A DNA stretch of 64,000 nt from JANSWY01 sp965243755 (GTDB taxonomy: Bacteria; Bacteroidota; Bacteroidia; Cytophagales; Cyclobacteriaceae): NCBI GenBank assembly GCA_965243755.1, contig CBDEVW010000003.1, positions 930,001 through 994,000 on the forward strand, given 5' to 3'. Each line of letters starts with the position of its first letter. The stretch's first letter is position 1. The position numbers were made by a program, and so were the translations under genes. The notes beneath the pieces were generated by a model. The model searched no databases and was not told the origin of the DNA. It was given only the letters and a program-made list of their open reading frames with translations. Below are positions 43,396-53,558 of this stretch, piece by piece.

Positions 43396-44004
43396 ATGAA
43401 AATAATATGCATTGGCAGAAACTATGTGGCACATGCCAAAGAGTTGGGAAACGAGGTACCTGAGGAACCTGTAATATTTTGCAAACCAGACACCTCACTG
43501 CTAAAAAACAATGCGCCTTTCTATTATCCGTCATTTTCAAATGACATCCATCATGAAGTGGAACTGGTTTTGCGAATTTGCAGAGAGGGGAAAAACATAG
43601 CACCTGAGTTTGCTCATAAATATTATGATCAAATTGGTCTTGGAATAGATTTTACTGCCCGTGACCTGCAGTCCAAAGCAAAAGCGAAGGGGCTTCCATG
43701 GGACCTTGCAAAAGGCTTCAATGGCTCTGCCCCGGTATCTGGTTTCCTGCCTGTCAATCAGTTCCAGGAAGATGATATTACTTTCTCTCTGATGGTAAAT
43801 GGGCAAACCACACAGACAGGGAATACGGGTCACATGTTGTTTAAATTTGCGGACATCATTTCTTATGTGTCAAAATTTATCTTGTTAAAAACAGGTGATC
43901 TTATTTTTACAGGAACTCCTGAAGGCGTTGGTCCGGTTAAGATAGGAGATCATCTGGAAGGGTTTATTGAAGAGCAGAAAATGTTAGATTTTGAAATTAA
44001 ATAA
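43396..44004 (+). CDS. fumarylacetoacetate hydrolase family protein
   Basis: This encodes 202 residues. IGRNYVAHAKELGNEVPEEP, then FYYPSFSNDIHHEVELVLRI with the metal-binding glutamates, FTARDLQSKAKAKGLPWDLA and the tail LIFTGTPEGVGPVKIGDHL define the family (acylpyruvase/hydratase type). The precise substrate is uncertain. Its 3' end overlaps the next gene by 14 bases. Confidence 0.92.
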   Translation: MKIICIGRNYVAHAKELGNEVPEEPVIFCKPDTSLLKNNAPFYYPSFSNDIHHEVELVLRICREGKNIAPEFAHKYYDQIGLGIDFTARDLQSKAKAKGLPWDLAKGFNGSAPVSGFLPVNQFQEDDITFSLMVNGQTTQTGNTGHMLFKFADIISYVSKFILLKTGDLIFTGTPEGVGPVKIGDHLEGFIEEQKMLDFEIK

Positions 44005-45862
44005 AACACTTACTTTAATCTTTATTGCGGTAATCAACCTGGCATTTGCCCAATACGAGGTACCACCAGGTTACTATATGTTCCCAATCAGACCTGGGGA
44101 TGTCAATTTTATATCAGGTAGCATGGGAGAACTCCGGTCAACTCACTTCCATGGCGGGCTGGATATAAAAACAAGTGGCATCACTGGACTAAAAGTGTTT
44201 GCAGCGGCTGATGGATATGTCAGCAGAATCAAAATTACTTTGGGCGGCTATGGAAATGCGCTGTATATCAAACATCTCAACGGTACTACTACTGTCTATG
44301 CACATTTGAAAGAGTTTTCCGAACCCATTCAAAAGTTTGTGTTGGAACAACAATACAAGAATGAATCTTTTACTGTCGACCTTTATCCAGGTAAACATGA
44401 ATTCCCGGTAAAAAAAGGAGATGTTATAGCTCTATCAGGTAACAGTGGTTCCAGCAGGGGCCCGCACCTTCACTTTGAGATCAGGGACAAAAACCATCAC
44501 GTGATGGACCCGCAGAGGTTTCTGTTTCAGGAACTAAAAGACAATATCTCTCCTGTACTTGATAAGGTAGCTTTTGTTTCCAAATCCCCAACGGCAAAAA
44601 TCAATGGCATGGTGGGAAGGTTCGAATTTGATGTAAAAAATGTTGGGGGCAACTATATCATTCAGGAGCCAGTACATTTATCAGGGAGGATTGGAGTCGA
44701 GATTTATGCCTGGGACAAGGCCAATGGTACCCGCAACCGCTATGGCATTCCTGATTTAGTATTAAAAGTAAACGGACAACCGATCTTTCAGCAGGAAATA
44801 AGAAAAATTCCGTATCCAAAAATGAGGGATATTCTGGTGCATACTAATTATCAGGTGCAGGCTTCCGGAGGCAAAAGGTTCAACAAACTCTATGTGGATG
44901 ATGGTAATTCCCTGGATTTTTATAGCACCACCAATAATGGGTACTTTAATTTCAAAGATTCTACCAGGTACACCATATCCATTGAGATGATGGATCCTTG
45001 CGGAAATGTATCTTGGTTTAAAACTTCTGTTAATGACAAACCAGCCAAAATAAAACCCGGACAGGAAAACAACTGGAGGTTACATGAAAATACGGTGGTC
45101 GTCACTGTACGTGACACTTCCAGAACCCTGGACTTTTATGCCAACAACCTCAAGTACACCCTTACCCCTGATTATATCCAGCGAGGTAATTCTACCTTTG
45201 TTTGGGACTTAAGGAATGGTTTGATTGATTCGGTGGACCTTTGTGACCATATGGCCGTTCCAAATTTTGTTCAGACCGTTTACCCCAATCAGGAAACCAG
45301 TTTTTATAATCATACAGTCAATGTGTATTTTCCAGGTAACGCGCTGTTTGATACACTCTATCTGCGCTATCAATATAAATTTGACAGCTCATCTTCCAGA
45401 GAGCACTTTGTTTTTGAAAATGGAATTGACCCATTAAGAAGAAACGTACAAGTGACACTGAAGCCCCGATTATCTAACAACACCACTTACGACAGGGTGT
45501 ATGCCGTTGGGAACAAAGGACTAAGCTTTGTAGGCGGGGAATGGAGCCCCAACAACGAAATTAGTTTTCGGACCAGAGACCTGATAGAATATACTATTGC
45601 CACTGACTCAGTGCCTCCTGTTATTACCCCTAAGAAGATGACCCAAGAGCAAATACGCATCCACATTGATGATGAGCTTTCAGGGGTCAAATCCTATAGG
45701 GCTGAGCTAAATGGCAAATGGTTACTGCTCAAGCTTGATGCCAAATATGGCCTCCTGACATCTGAAAAAAATGATCCAAACATTCCCTTTAAGGGTGAGT
45801 TTATACTTGAAGTAGAAGACAACACCGGAAACCTAAAATATTTCCAAAACAAAATTGAATAG
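43991..45862 (+). CDS. secreted M23 family peptidase
   Basis: This encodes 623 residues from a TTG codon inside the previous gene. A signal peptide (LNKTLTLIFIAVINLAFA) precedes an LytM domain with HFHGGLDIKTSGITGLKV and HLHFEIRDKN, carrying the zinc ligands. The C-terminal 400 residues are beta-rich, possibly for substrate or protein binding. The long layout is a common Bacteroidota form. Endopeptidase activity on peptidoglycan is expected from the family. Confidence 0.9.
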   Translation: MKLNKTLTLIFIAVINLAFAQYEVPPGYYMFPIRPGDVNFISGSMGELRSTHFHGGLDIKTSGITGLKVFAAADGYVSRIKITLGGYGNALYIKHLNGTTTVYAHLKEFSEPIQKFVLEQQYKNESFTVDLYPGKHEFPVKKGDVIALSGNSGSSRGPHLHFEIRDKNHHVMDPQRFLFQELKDNISPVLDKVAFVSKSPTAKINGMVGRFEFDVKNVGGNYIIQEPVHLSGRIGVEIYAWDKANGTRNRYGIPDLVLKVNGQPIFQQEIRKIPYPKMRDILVHTNYQVQASGGKRFNKLYVDDGNSLDFYSTTNNGYFNFKDSTRYTISIEMMDPCGNVSWFKTSVNDKPAKIKPGQENNWRLHENTVVVTVRDTSRTLDFYANNLKYTLTPDYIQRGNSTFVWDLRNGLIDSVDLCDHMAVPNFVQTVYPNQETSFYNHTVNVYFPGNALFDTLYLRYQYKFDSSSSREHFVFENGIDPLRRNVQVTLKPRLSNNTTYDRVYAVGNKGLSFVGGEWSPNNEISFRTRDLIEYTIATDSVPPVITPKKMTQEQIRIHIDDELSGVKSYRAELNGKWLLLKLDAKYGLLTSEKNDPNIPFKGEFILEVEDNTGNLKYFQNKIE

Positions 45863-45907
45863 TGTATCTGTTATCAGGTACTGTTATTAATAACAAAATT
45901 AATTCAT

Positions 45908-46360
45908 ATGAATCTAAAAGTTGGCGATCCAGCTCCTGCATTTGAGGCATTGGATCAGGATGAAAACACCGTTAAATTATCTGACTTTGCAGGAAAGAAG
46001 CTTGTACTTTATTTCTATCCGAAAGACAATACCCCTGGCTGCACTGCGCAGGCCTGCAATCTCAGGGACAATTATGATCAACTATTGAAACAGGGTTATG
46101 AGATTTTGGGTGTAAGTACCGACAGCCCTAAATCACATAAGAAATTCATTGAAAAGCAAAATCTTCCTTTTTCATTGCTGGCTGATACGGACAAAAAAGT
46201 ACATGAAGCTTATGGTACCTGGGGCGAGAAATCGATGTACGGAAGGAAATACATGGGTACTTTCAGAACCACTTTTGTGATTGATGAAAATGGCAAGATC
46301 CAGGAAATCATACAGAAAGTGAAAACTAAAGATCATACGAATCAGATCATCGCTGAATAG
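45908..46360 (+). CDS. bcp: thioredoxin-dependent peroxiredoxin (BCP type)
   Basis: This encodes 150 residues. YFYPKDNTPGCTAQACNLRD carries the peroxidatic Cys and a second Cys five residues later, as in atypical two-Cys BCP proteins. FRTTFVIDENGKIQEI is the usual C-terminal strand. TrxB in this window would supply electrons through thioredoxin. Confidence 0.94.
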   Translation: MNLKVGDPAPAFEALDQDENTVKLSDFAGKKLVLYFYPKDNTPGCTAQACNLRDNYDQLLKQGYEILGVSTDSPKSHKKFIEKQNLPFSLLADTDKKVHEAYGTWGEKSMYGRKYMGTFRTTFVIDENGKIQEIIQKVKTKDHTNQIIAE

Positions 46361-46381
46361 GTCAGCCCAATACATTAACAT

Positions 46382-46413
46382 AAAAGCAGCTAGCCAGATG
46401 GGTAGCTGCTTTT
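46382..46413 (+). terminator. terminator after bcp
   Basis: AAAAGCAGCTA and TAGCTGCTTTT form a long stem with a T run in its right arm. It lies 22 bases beyond the bcp stop. Confidence 0.85.
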
Positions 46414-46579
46414 GTGCTTTATAGCGCCTTACCCTTATTTACAAATTGCATCATAGCCCCCACTGTGAGAATCAAAATGCATAAATCGGGTTAAAAAAGA
46501 AACATTTATGAGAATCTTTCAGATAGCAAAACATTCTTAATAAATTCGCGACAATTACAAATTTTAACAAGATCACACA

Positions 46580-47428
46580 ATGGGAAAGCCTGATATTGAA
46601 CAGCTTAAAAAAATTGCTTCTCAAGTAAGAAGAGATATCGTAAGAATGGTACATGCCTGCCAATCCGGTCATCCGGGAGGTTCACTTGGATGTACTGAGT
46701 ATTTTGTTGCGTTATACTTCTATTTGATGGAAAGAAATGAAGGCTTCAATATGGACGGGAAAGGTGAAGACCTGTTTTTCCTGTCAAATGGACACATTTC
46801 CCCGGTGTGGTACAGTGTACTGGCAAGAAGCGGTTATTTTGACCTCAAAGAGCTGGCTACTTTCAGAAAGCTGGATAGCCGTTTGCAGGGACATCCTGCC
46901 ACAGAAGAAGGGTTGCCAGGCATTCGTGTGGCATCTGGGTCTTTAGGTCAGGGGCTTTCTGTAGCCATTGGAGCGGCTCAGACGAAGAAATTAAACGGAG
47001 ATGACCACTTTGTATACACGTTAATGGGAGACGGTGAGCAACAGGAAGGTCAGATCTGGGAAGCCGCAATGTATGCCGCTCACAATAAAGTAGACAACCT
47101 GATTGCTACTATTGACTACAATGGCCAGCAAATTGACGGACCTGTTGATGAAATCAATTCATTACTCAATCTGAAAGCGAAGTGGGAATCATTTGGCTGG
47201 CATGTGATGGAGTGCAACGGTAATGATATGGCCCAGCTCATTCATACTTTAGAAAATGCCAAGTCTGAAGCCAGAAAAAACAAGCCTATATTGATCCTTA
47301 TGGAAACAGAAATGGGGCACGGTGTTGATTTTATGGCGGGTACGCACAAGTGGCACGGTATTGCTCCAAACGACGAGCAACTTGCATCCGCACTTGATCA
47401 ACTTGAAGAGACGTTGGGAGACTATTAA
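46580..47428 (+). CDS. transketolase, N-terminal subunit
   Basis: This encodes 282 residues of the thiamine-diphosphate-binding half. ACQSGHPGGSLGCTEYFVAL, SNGHISPVWYSVLARSG, and MGDGEQQEGQIWEAAMYAAH with IDYNGQQIDG are the cofactor and Mg2+ motifs. The C-terminal half is encoded at 48885-49850, with another gene between. Together they transfer two-carbon units in the pentose phosphate pathway. Confidence 0.94.
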   Translation: MGKPDIEQLKKIASQVRRDIVRMVHACQSGHPGGSLGCTEYFVALYFYLMERNEGFNMDGKGEDLFFLSNGHISPVWYSVLARSGYFDLKELATFRKLDSRLQGHPATEEGLPGIRVASGSLGQGLSVAIGAAQTKKLNGDDHFVYTLMGDGEQQEGQIWEAAMYAAHNKVDNLIATIDYNGQQIDGPVDEINSLLNLKAKWESFGWHVMECNGNDMAQLIHTLENAKSEARKNKPILILMETEMGHGVDFMAGTHKWHGIAPNDEQLASALDQLEETLGDY

Positions 47429-47470
47429 TGTCTCCTTATCGTTATTCCGTTTATTAAGTATCATAGTTCA

Positions 47471-48859
47471 TTGAATCATAAGATATCCATATTCCTCTTT
47501 TCCCTGTTGCTCCTTTCAACACTGGCAATGAGTCAGCGGTATGAGCAAAAACCACCTGAAAAAACCAGGATACTGTTTCTGCTGGATGCGTCAGGAAGTA
47601 TGTTGGGGCAGTGGAATGATGGTAGGCTCAAAATCGATGTGGCCAAACAAATTTTGGGTGATCTTGTGGACTCCCTCAAAGTGAATAAAAACCTGGAACT
47701 GGCACTAAGGGTTTATGGTCACCAATATGATAAGAGGCTGCAGGTTTGTACTGACACCAAACTTGAAATAGGATTCAGGGCCAATAATCACCAGGATCTA
47801 GGCTTAAAATTAAAGACCATTCAACCGAAGGGAACTACCCCGATTGCCTATTCTCTGGAGCAGGCGGCTAATGACTTCCCAACCAGCAATAAGGTCAGGA
47901 ATGTCATCATTATCATAACGGATGGGTTGGAATCATGTGATGGAGATCCATGTGCTGTTTCCCTGGCCCTTCAAAAGAAAAACATTTTTCTCAAGCCTTT
48001 TGTCATTGGACTTGGACTGAGTGAAGACTATTCCAAGAACTTCGATTGTCTTGGAAAATTCTTTGATGTGACCAATGTCAATGACTTCAGAGAATCGCTG
48101 GATGAAGCAATCAGGCAGACGCTGGATAAAACTACCGTAAGCGTTGAATTGCTTGATCACCGTAATCAAAAGATAGTGAAGGACCTGAACGTCAGTTTTA
48201 CTAATCGGATAACAGGTGAGTCATTGTATGATTTTGTCCACTACAGGGATCAGCAGGGGCGTCCGGATACAGTTGAAATTGATGCTATCCCGGATTATGA
48301 CCTTACAGTTTACTCTGTACCACCGGTTACTTTGAAAAACGTAACTATCATTCCTGGCAAACACAATGTTATCCCCATTAAGATACCACAAGGAACACTC
48401 AGTCTATCCATGCCTGGGTATTCTGAGTATGGCAGAAAAATACCTGTTGTTGTAAGGAAACCTAATGGTGCCGAAATACTCAACAAACAAGAGTTTAAAG
48501 AAACGTATCAGTACCTGGCGGGAACGTATGACCTGGAAATATTTACTTTCCCTAAGACCATCATCACTGGGTACAAGATTTTACCTGGCCAAAACAATAA
48601 CATTTCGCTGGAAAAACCTGGGGTAGTCAACTTTGTATTTGGTGCCCGGGGGTTTGGTAGTCTTTACCAATGGATTGACTCGGAACAGGTATGGGTGCAC
48701 AATTTCCCTTATACCACCACCCAATGGACGACTGCTATGCAACCAGGAAAGTATAAACTGGTATACCGGGCAGATTATGCGAAAGGCAGTAAATACACCA
48801 AAGTGAAAGAGTTTACGGTAACCTCAGGTTCTACTCAAACTATAAATGTAAATCAATAA
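47471..48859 (+). CDS. secreted von Willebrand A domain protein
   Basis: This encodes 462 residues from a TTG codon, with a signal peptide (IFLFSLLLLSTLAMS). The A domain (about 30-215) begins RILFLLDASGSMLGQW, with the DxSxS metal site intact. IITDGLESCDGDPCAVSLAL completes the MIDAS-like part. The rest is beta-rich. Same strand as, and inserted between, the transketolase halves, with 42- and 25-base gaps. Its role is unknown. Confidence 0.88.
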   Translation: MNHKISIFLFSLLLLSTLAMSQRYEQKPPEKTRILFLLDASGSMLGQWNDGRLKIDVAKQILGDLVDSLKVNKNLELALRVYGHQYDKRLQVCTDTKLEIGFRANNHQDLGLKLKTIQPKGTTPIAYSLEQAANDFPTSNKVRNVIIIITDGLESCDGDPCAVSLALQKKNIFLKPFVIGLGLSEDYSKNFDCLGKFFDVTNVNDFRESLDEAIRQTLDKTTVSVELLDHRNQKIVKDLNVSFTNRITGESLYDFVHYRDQQGRPDTVEIDAIPDYDLTVYSVPPVTLKNVTIIPGKHNVIPIKIPQGTLSLSMPGYSEYGRKIPVVVRKPNGAEILNKQEFKETYQYLAGTYDLEIFTFPKTIITGYKILPGQNNNISLEKPGVVNFVFGARGFGSLYQWIDSEQVWVHNFPYTTTQWTTAMQPGKYKLVYRADYAKGSKYTKVKEFTVTSGSTQTINVNQ

Positions 48860-48884
48860 TCATTAGATTGCGGCTAAATTGAAT

Positions 48885-49850
48885 ATGGCAATGAATACAA
48901 AACTAACTTACACCGAGAAAAAAGATACCAGATCAGGGTTTGGAGCAGGATTATTAGAAGCGGCTAAAAAGAATGACAACATTGTTGGGCTTTGTGCTGA
49001 CCTTACCGGATCACTAAAGATGGGAGATTTCAAAAATGAATTTCCTGAGCGCTTTTTTCAGGTAGGTATTGCTGAGGCAAACATGATGGGACTTGCTGCA
49101 GGAATGACCATTGGAGGTAAAATTCCTTTCACTGGTACCTTTGCCAATTTCTCAACCGGCCGGGTTTATGATCAGATCAGGCAATCTATTGCATATTCAG
49201 GGAAAAATGTAAAAATATGTGCCTCACACGCCGGGTTAACACTGGGTGAGGATGGTGCTACTCACCAGATACTAGAAGACATTGGGATGATGAAAATGCT
49301 GCCTCATATGGCAGTGATTGTTCCTTGTGACTATAATCAGACTAAGCTGGCAACTATGGCCATAGCAGACCATGAAGGGCCGGTCTATTTAAGATTTGGA
49401 CGTCCAAAATGGCCAATATTTACTGATCCTAATGCCGAATTCGTTATTGGAAAGGCTGATAAGCTGGTTGAAGGAAGTGATGTTTCTATCATTGCTACAG
49501 GACATATGGTGTGGAAGGCCATTGAAGCAGAAGCTATCCTTGCAGAAAAAGGAATATCAGCGGAAGTCATTAATATGCACACCATCAAACCTCTGGATGC
49601 ACAGGCCATCATTGACTCTGCTAAAAAAACTGGTTGTGTGGTCACTGCCGAAGAACATCAATACCATGGTGGTCTTGGAGAAAGTGTCGCACGTGTCTTA
49701 AGCCAAAACCTGCCTACTCCACAGGAATTTGTTGCTGTCAATGATTCTTTTGGAGAAAGTGGTACTCCTGATCAACTGCTGGATAAATATGGACTGAGCA
49801 CTGAGAGCATTGTGGGAGCAGCACAAAAAGCAATTCAAAGAAAATCATAA
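48885..49850 (+). CDS. transketolase, C-terminal subunit
   Basis: This encodes 321 residues from MAMNTKLTYTEKK. GLCADLTGSLKMGDFKNEFP, RFFQVGIAEANMMGLAAGMT and SHAGLTLGEDGATHQILEDI are the pyrimidine-binding-half signatures. The C-terminal domain includes HTIKPLDAQAIIDSAKKTG. It is the partner of 46580-47428. Confidence 0.94.
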   Translation: MAMNTKLTYTEKKDTRSGFGAGLLEAAKKNDNIVGLCADLTGSLKMGDFKNEFPERFFQVGIAEANMMGLAAGMTIGGKIPFTGTFANFSTGRVYDQIRQSIAYSGKNVKICASHAGLTLGEDGATHQILEDIGMMKMLPHMAVIVPCDYNQTKLATMAIADHEGPVYLRFGRPKWPIFTDPNAEFVIGKADKLVEGSDVSIIATGHMVWKAIEAEAILAEKGISAEVINMHTIKPLDAQAIIDSAKKTGCVVTAEEHQYHGGLGESVARVLSQNLPTPQEFVAVNDSFGESGTPDQLLDKYGLSTESIVGAAQKAIQRKS

Positions 49851-49853
49851 TCT

Positions 49854-51032
49854 ATGCTTACTAACCGTCAGCTTTTTCTAAATCACATCGCCCAGACTTC
49901 TGGTACACCGCTGATGTTGGAAATAGAAAGAGCTGAAGGGATCTACATGTATGGTTTTGATGGAAAACCATACATCGACCTGATCTCTGGTATTGGGGTA
50001 AGTAATGTCGGTCACAGACATCCAAAAGTACTTCAGGCCATTCAGGATCAGCTGGATAAATACCTGCACCTAATGGTATACGGGGAATTTGTTCAGACGC
50101 CACAAGTGAAACTTGCTCATAAGTTAACGTCAACCCTCCCCGATTCGCTGGATGGTGTCTATTTTGTTAACTCGGGCAGTGAAGCTGTGGAAGGCGCTCT
50201 TAAACTAGCCAAGAGGTATACCGGAAGACCGAACATTATCAGCTGTAAAAATGCTTATCATGGTTCATCACATGGTGCACTGTCTGTCACAGGAGATGAA
50301 AACTTCAAAAGAAACTTTCGTCCACTCTTGCCTGGTGTAACTCATATCAACCATGGAAATGATGCGGATCTTGAATTGATCGATGAAACCTGTGCAGCAG
50401 TCATCATAGAAACCATACAAGGTGAAGCTGGTGTAGTACAGGCCGATGATACTTACTTCCAAAAACTAAGAGCAATTTGTGACCAAACAGGAGCGCTATT
50501 AATCTTAGACGAAATTCAGTGTGGCTTTGGTAGAACAGGAAAGTTCTGGGCATTTGAGCATTATGGTATAACCCCGGACATTCTGCTTTCTGCAAAGGGA
50601 CTAGGTGGGGGAATGCCAATAGGTACATTCATTAGCTCCCAAAAGATACTTAGTTGCCTGAAGGAAAATCCAATACTTGGTCATATTACTACTTTTGGTG
50701 GTCACCCTGTAAGTGCTGCGGCAGCATTGGCAACAATGGAAGTCATTGAAGAGGAGCAATTGGTTTCTTCAGTATCACAGAAGGCTCAATTATTTCAAGA
50801 AAAACTGAAGCATCCGGCCATCAAATCCATAAGAAACAGAGGCCTGATGATGGCGGTAGAATTTGAGGATTATGATACGCTAAAACCAATCATCGATCGT
50901 GCCATTGCCAATGGCGTCCTTACCGACTGGTTTCTATTCTGCGATAATTCAATGAGAATTGCTCCTCCGCTTACCATTTCAATGGTGGAAATAGACAAGG
51001 CATGTGAGCTGATATTGAAATCCATTAACTAA
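49854..51032 (+). CDS. class III PLP-dependent aminotransferase
   Basis: This encodes 392 residues. VYFVNSGSEAVEGALKLAKR, NAYHGSSHGALSVTG, LLILDEIQCGFGRTGKFW and LSAKGLGGGMPIG with the PLP lysine are all intact. It resembles acetylornithine or ornithine aminotransferases; other arg genes are not in the window, so the substrate is uncertain. It starts three bases after the transketolase stop, so it belongs to the same operon. Confidence 0.9.
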   Translation: MLTNRQLFLNHIAQTSGTPLMLEIERAEGIYMYGFDGKPYIDLISGIGVSNVGHRHPKVLQAIQDQLDKYLHLMVYGEFVQTPQVKLAHKLTSTLPDSLDGVYFVNSGSEAVEGALKLAKRYTGRPNIISCKNAYHGSSHGALSVTGDENFKRNFRPLLPGVTHINHGNDADLELIDETCAAVIIETIQGEAGVVQADDTYFQKLRAICDQTGALLILDEIQCGFGRTGKFWAFEHYGITPDILLSAKGLGGGMPIGTFISSQKILSCLKENPILGHITTFGGHPVSAAAALATMEVIEEEQLVSSVSQKAQLFQEKLKHPAIKSIRNRGLMMAVEFEDYDTLKPIIDRAIANGVLTDWFLFCDNSMRIAPPLTISMVEIDKACELILKSIN

Positions 51033-51033
51033 A

Positions 51034-53558
51034 CTACTGACCTATTAATATAAAAGGTGCCCAGTAATATGGGTCTGCATATTTAGGGTCTTTCATCAAT
51101 TCCATTTTTGCTTCCCTCAGTGACTCACTAAAATTGTTTCCATTCAGGCGATCATAAAAATCAATCATTAATTCAGCGGTAGAGTTATCTGAAACTTTCC
51201 AAAGAGAAACCACAATGTTCTTTGCTCCGGCATAGATGAGGGCCCGTGATAAACCTATGATCCCCTCTCCCTTGGATATTTTACCTAAACCGGTTTCACA
51301 GGCAGACAGGGTTACCAAATCTGCCGATAGCTTTATGTTATAGATCTCACCTGAAAATAAATTGCCGTCTTCCTCTCCATCTTCTTCGGCCAGAAAAATC
51401 CTGGATAACTCCGGATGTACCTCATCCACAATTCCATGCGTGGCAAAATGCAATACCGGTATTGCTTTAAATCATTTGATTTTATGGTAGATTCACTGGC
51501 ATTGGCCAAAGTATAGACATTAGAATTAATTGAAGATCTGGCCAGAACATCTTTCAGTTCGTTGATCTCTTTTTCTGTTCCTGGCAGTCTTGGCAAATTG
51601 GAAAACTCAATTGGAGCACACAGTAGCGCCAGATTTCCTTTGCTGATTTTATCCCCAACTTTTGATTCCTGGAAATAAAGGGCTGCCGCATATTCATAAC
51701 TTATAGCATAGGTCTTCCCTACAAAAGGCACATCCTGAAACACCAGCTCTTTGGCCTTGTACTTGTCCCTTATGAGAGCTTCAAAAGGAATTGCCCCCAG
51801 CCTGCCCACCGGTATAATGATAACCCTGGTGATATTCGAAGGTAATTTCGGTATTAACTTCTTCCCAAGATTTTGAGCGGTCTGTAAATAAATTTCTGGC
51901 GCCCGGTAATAAATGCCATTTCTCAGCCCATTGATGTTTTTCTGAAAGTCATCATCTTGTGGCAGGTTGATGATATTGTACTTATCCGTCGTGATTTGAA
52001 AAATATACAACCGCGAAAATTTATCATCCAGGAAATAACTTAACAGCACCGATTCGTCATCCAGCGTACTCTGTATATCCGCAACATCGGGGATGCTGTT
52101 ATTGTATTTAAGGTTGTAATACTGAGGATAATTTTGTTCCAGCAATTCGACAAATCCTTCGTAAGCATTTCTCCACTCAAACAACTCCTGGCGATAAATG
52201 GCAGCAACAGAATCTGGTGGTGCTTCCGCTAGTTTACGTTCGTAGAAAGCTATTTCTTCTTTAATGTTGGCTTCCATCGTTAACTGCTGATCAGGGATAT
52301 CTGCGTAGTGTTTTGCAGACGCATCAGAAATGGCATCCAACAAAATACCTGACTTGCTTTTTTCATTGAAGTAAAAAGCCAGCTGATTGTAGTCATCCTT
52401 GCCCTTCACAGCAATTTCTCCCATGCGGTAGCAGACCCTTACACCACTCTCGTACACCTGAGCTGCCACTGATCCAAATTCCAGTTTATCAGCTTCATTA
52501 GATTGTAATCTCCTGATCTGATCGACCAGTGAATCGCAGGACTGCAGTGTCACCAGGGACATCTTTAAATCATTGAATTTCAAGGTGACATTGTAATGCC
52601 AATCTTCATAGGCCTGGGCTTTATACAGTAAGGTAGTCAGCATAGTGGTGGCATTGAATGCGCTTGAAATGACTGGGTTTTGCTCGAAATCTTTCTCGTT
52701 GAACGTCTTGGAATTGGAAATCAGCGCATTTTGATAGTATTTAATGGCTTCTTCAAATTCACCTTCCCTGTTCCTTTCATTTCCCAACAGGTTATAAATG
52801 GTCGCTACTTCAGGGTGCTTGTCTCCATAGTGCTTTTGATAAACCTGCAAAGCCTGATTATAGTAGGATTCCGCAAGCGAGTAGACTCCAATAGCATTTG
52901 AAGTCAGTCCCAGATTGGTGTATATAAAACCCTCATTGGGATGCCCCTCCGGGAAGAGTTTTTTCCATATATTGAGCGCTTCCTGGAAATTTCTTTCGGC
53001 CTGATTGAATTCATTGATGCCCCGATAGATGATTCCAATGTTCACCTTGGATTGGGCATATCGCTGACTCTGTTTACCAAATATTTCTGCGTAGATTTCT
53101 GACGCTCTCTGGTAGCTCTGTAGGGCTTTTTCAGGATCGCTTGCACTGAGTGCCAGACCAAGATCATTGAACGAGGCTGCTGTCTTTTCATGGTTTTCTC
53201 CGTACAAATTCTTTCGGATGTTCAGTGCCCTGGTGATGAACTCATTTGCCTGATTGTAATCCCCTTTATTAAAAGCTATGATCCCTAAACCATTGAGACT
53301 TGCTGCCTGTTCCTCACTATTTAAAGATGCTGCTTCCAAAGCGCTGGTAAATGCTTCTTTGGCCAGATCAAAGCGACCTTTGCGTAAGTACAATTCGCCG
53401 AGTATCTGCGAGCATTGAAGGTTTTCATTGTCTTCTGCCAACTGACCGGCAGCCAGAATATTTCCACTATTTAAATGTGTCTTAATCTGATCACATGGAG
53501 ATTGTGCAAGCAGAGATTGCCCAATCAAACATCCTATGACAACAATTGCATATTTCAT
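51034..53558 (-). pseudogene. TPR-CHAT protein, split by a one-base frameshift
   Basis: The N-terminal frame (51333-53558) encodes a signal peptide, about eight TPR-like repeats (about 25-300) and the first half of a CHAT caspase-like domain, then goes out of frame after KSNDLKQYRY near 51460. The C-terminal frame (to 51034) carries HFATHG with the catalytic His, and LSACETGLGKISKGEG with the catalytic Cys. Restoring a G in CCGG would give YRVLHFATHG and one protein of about 840 residues. It directly follows an outer-membrane barrel gene. Confidence 0.88.
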
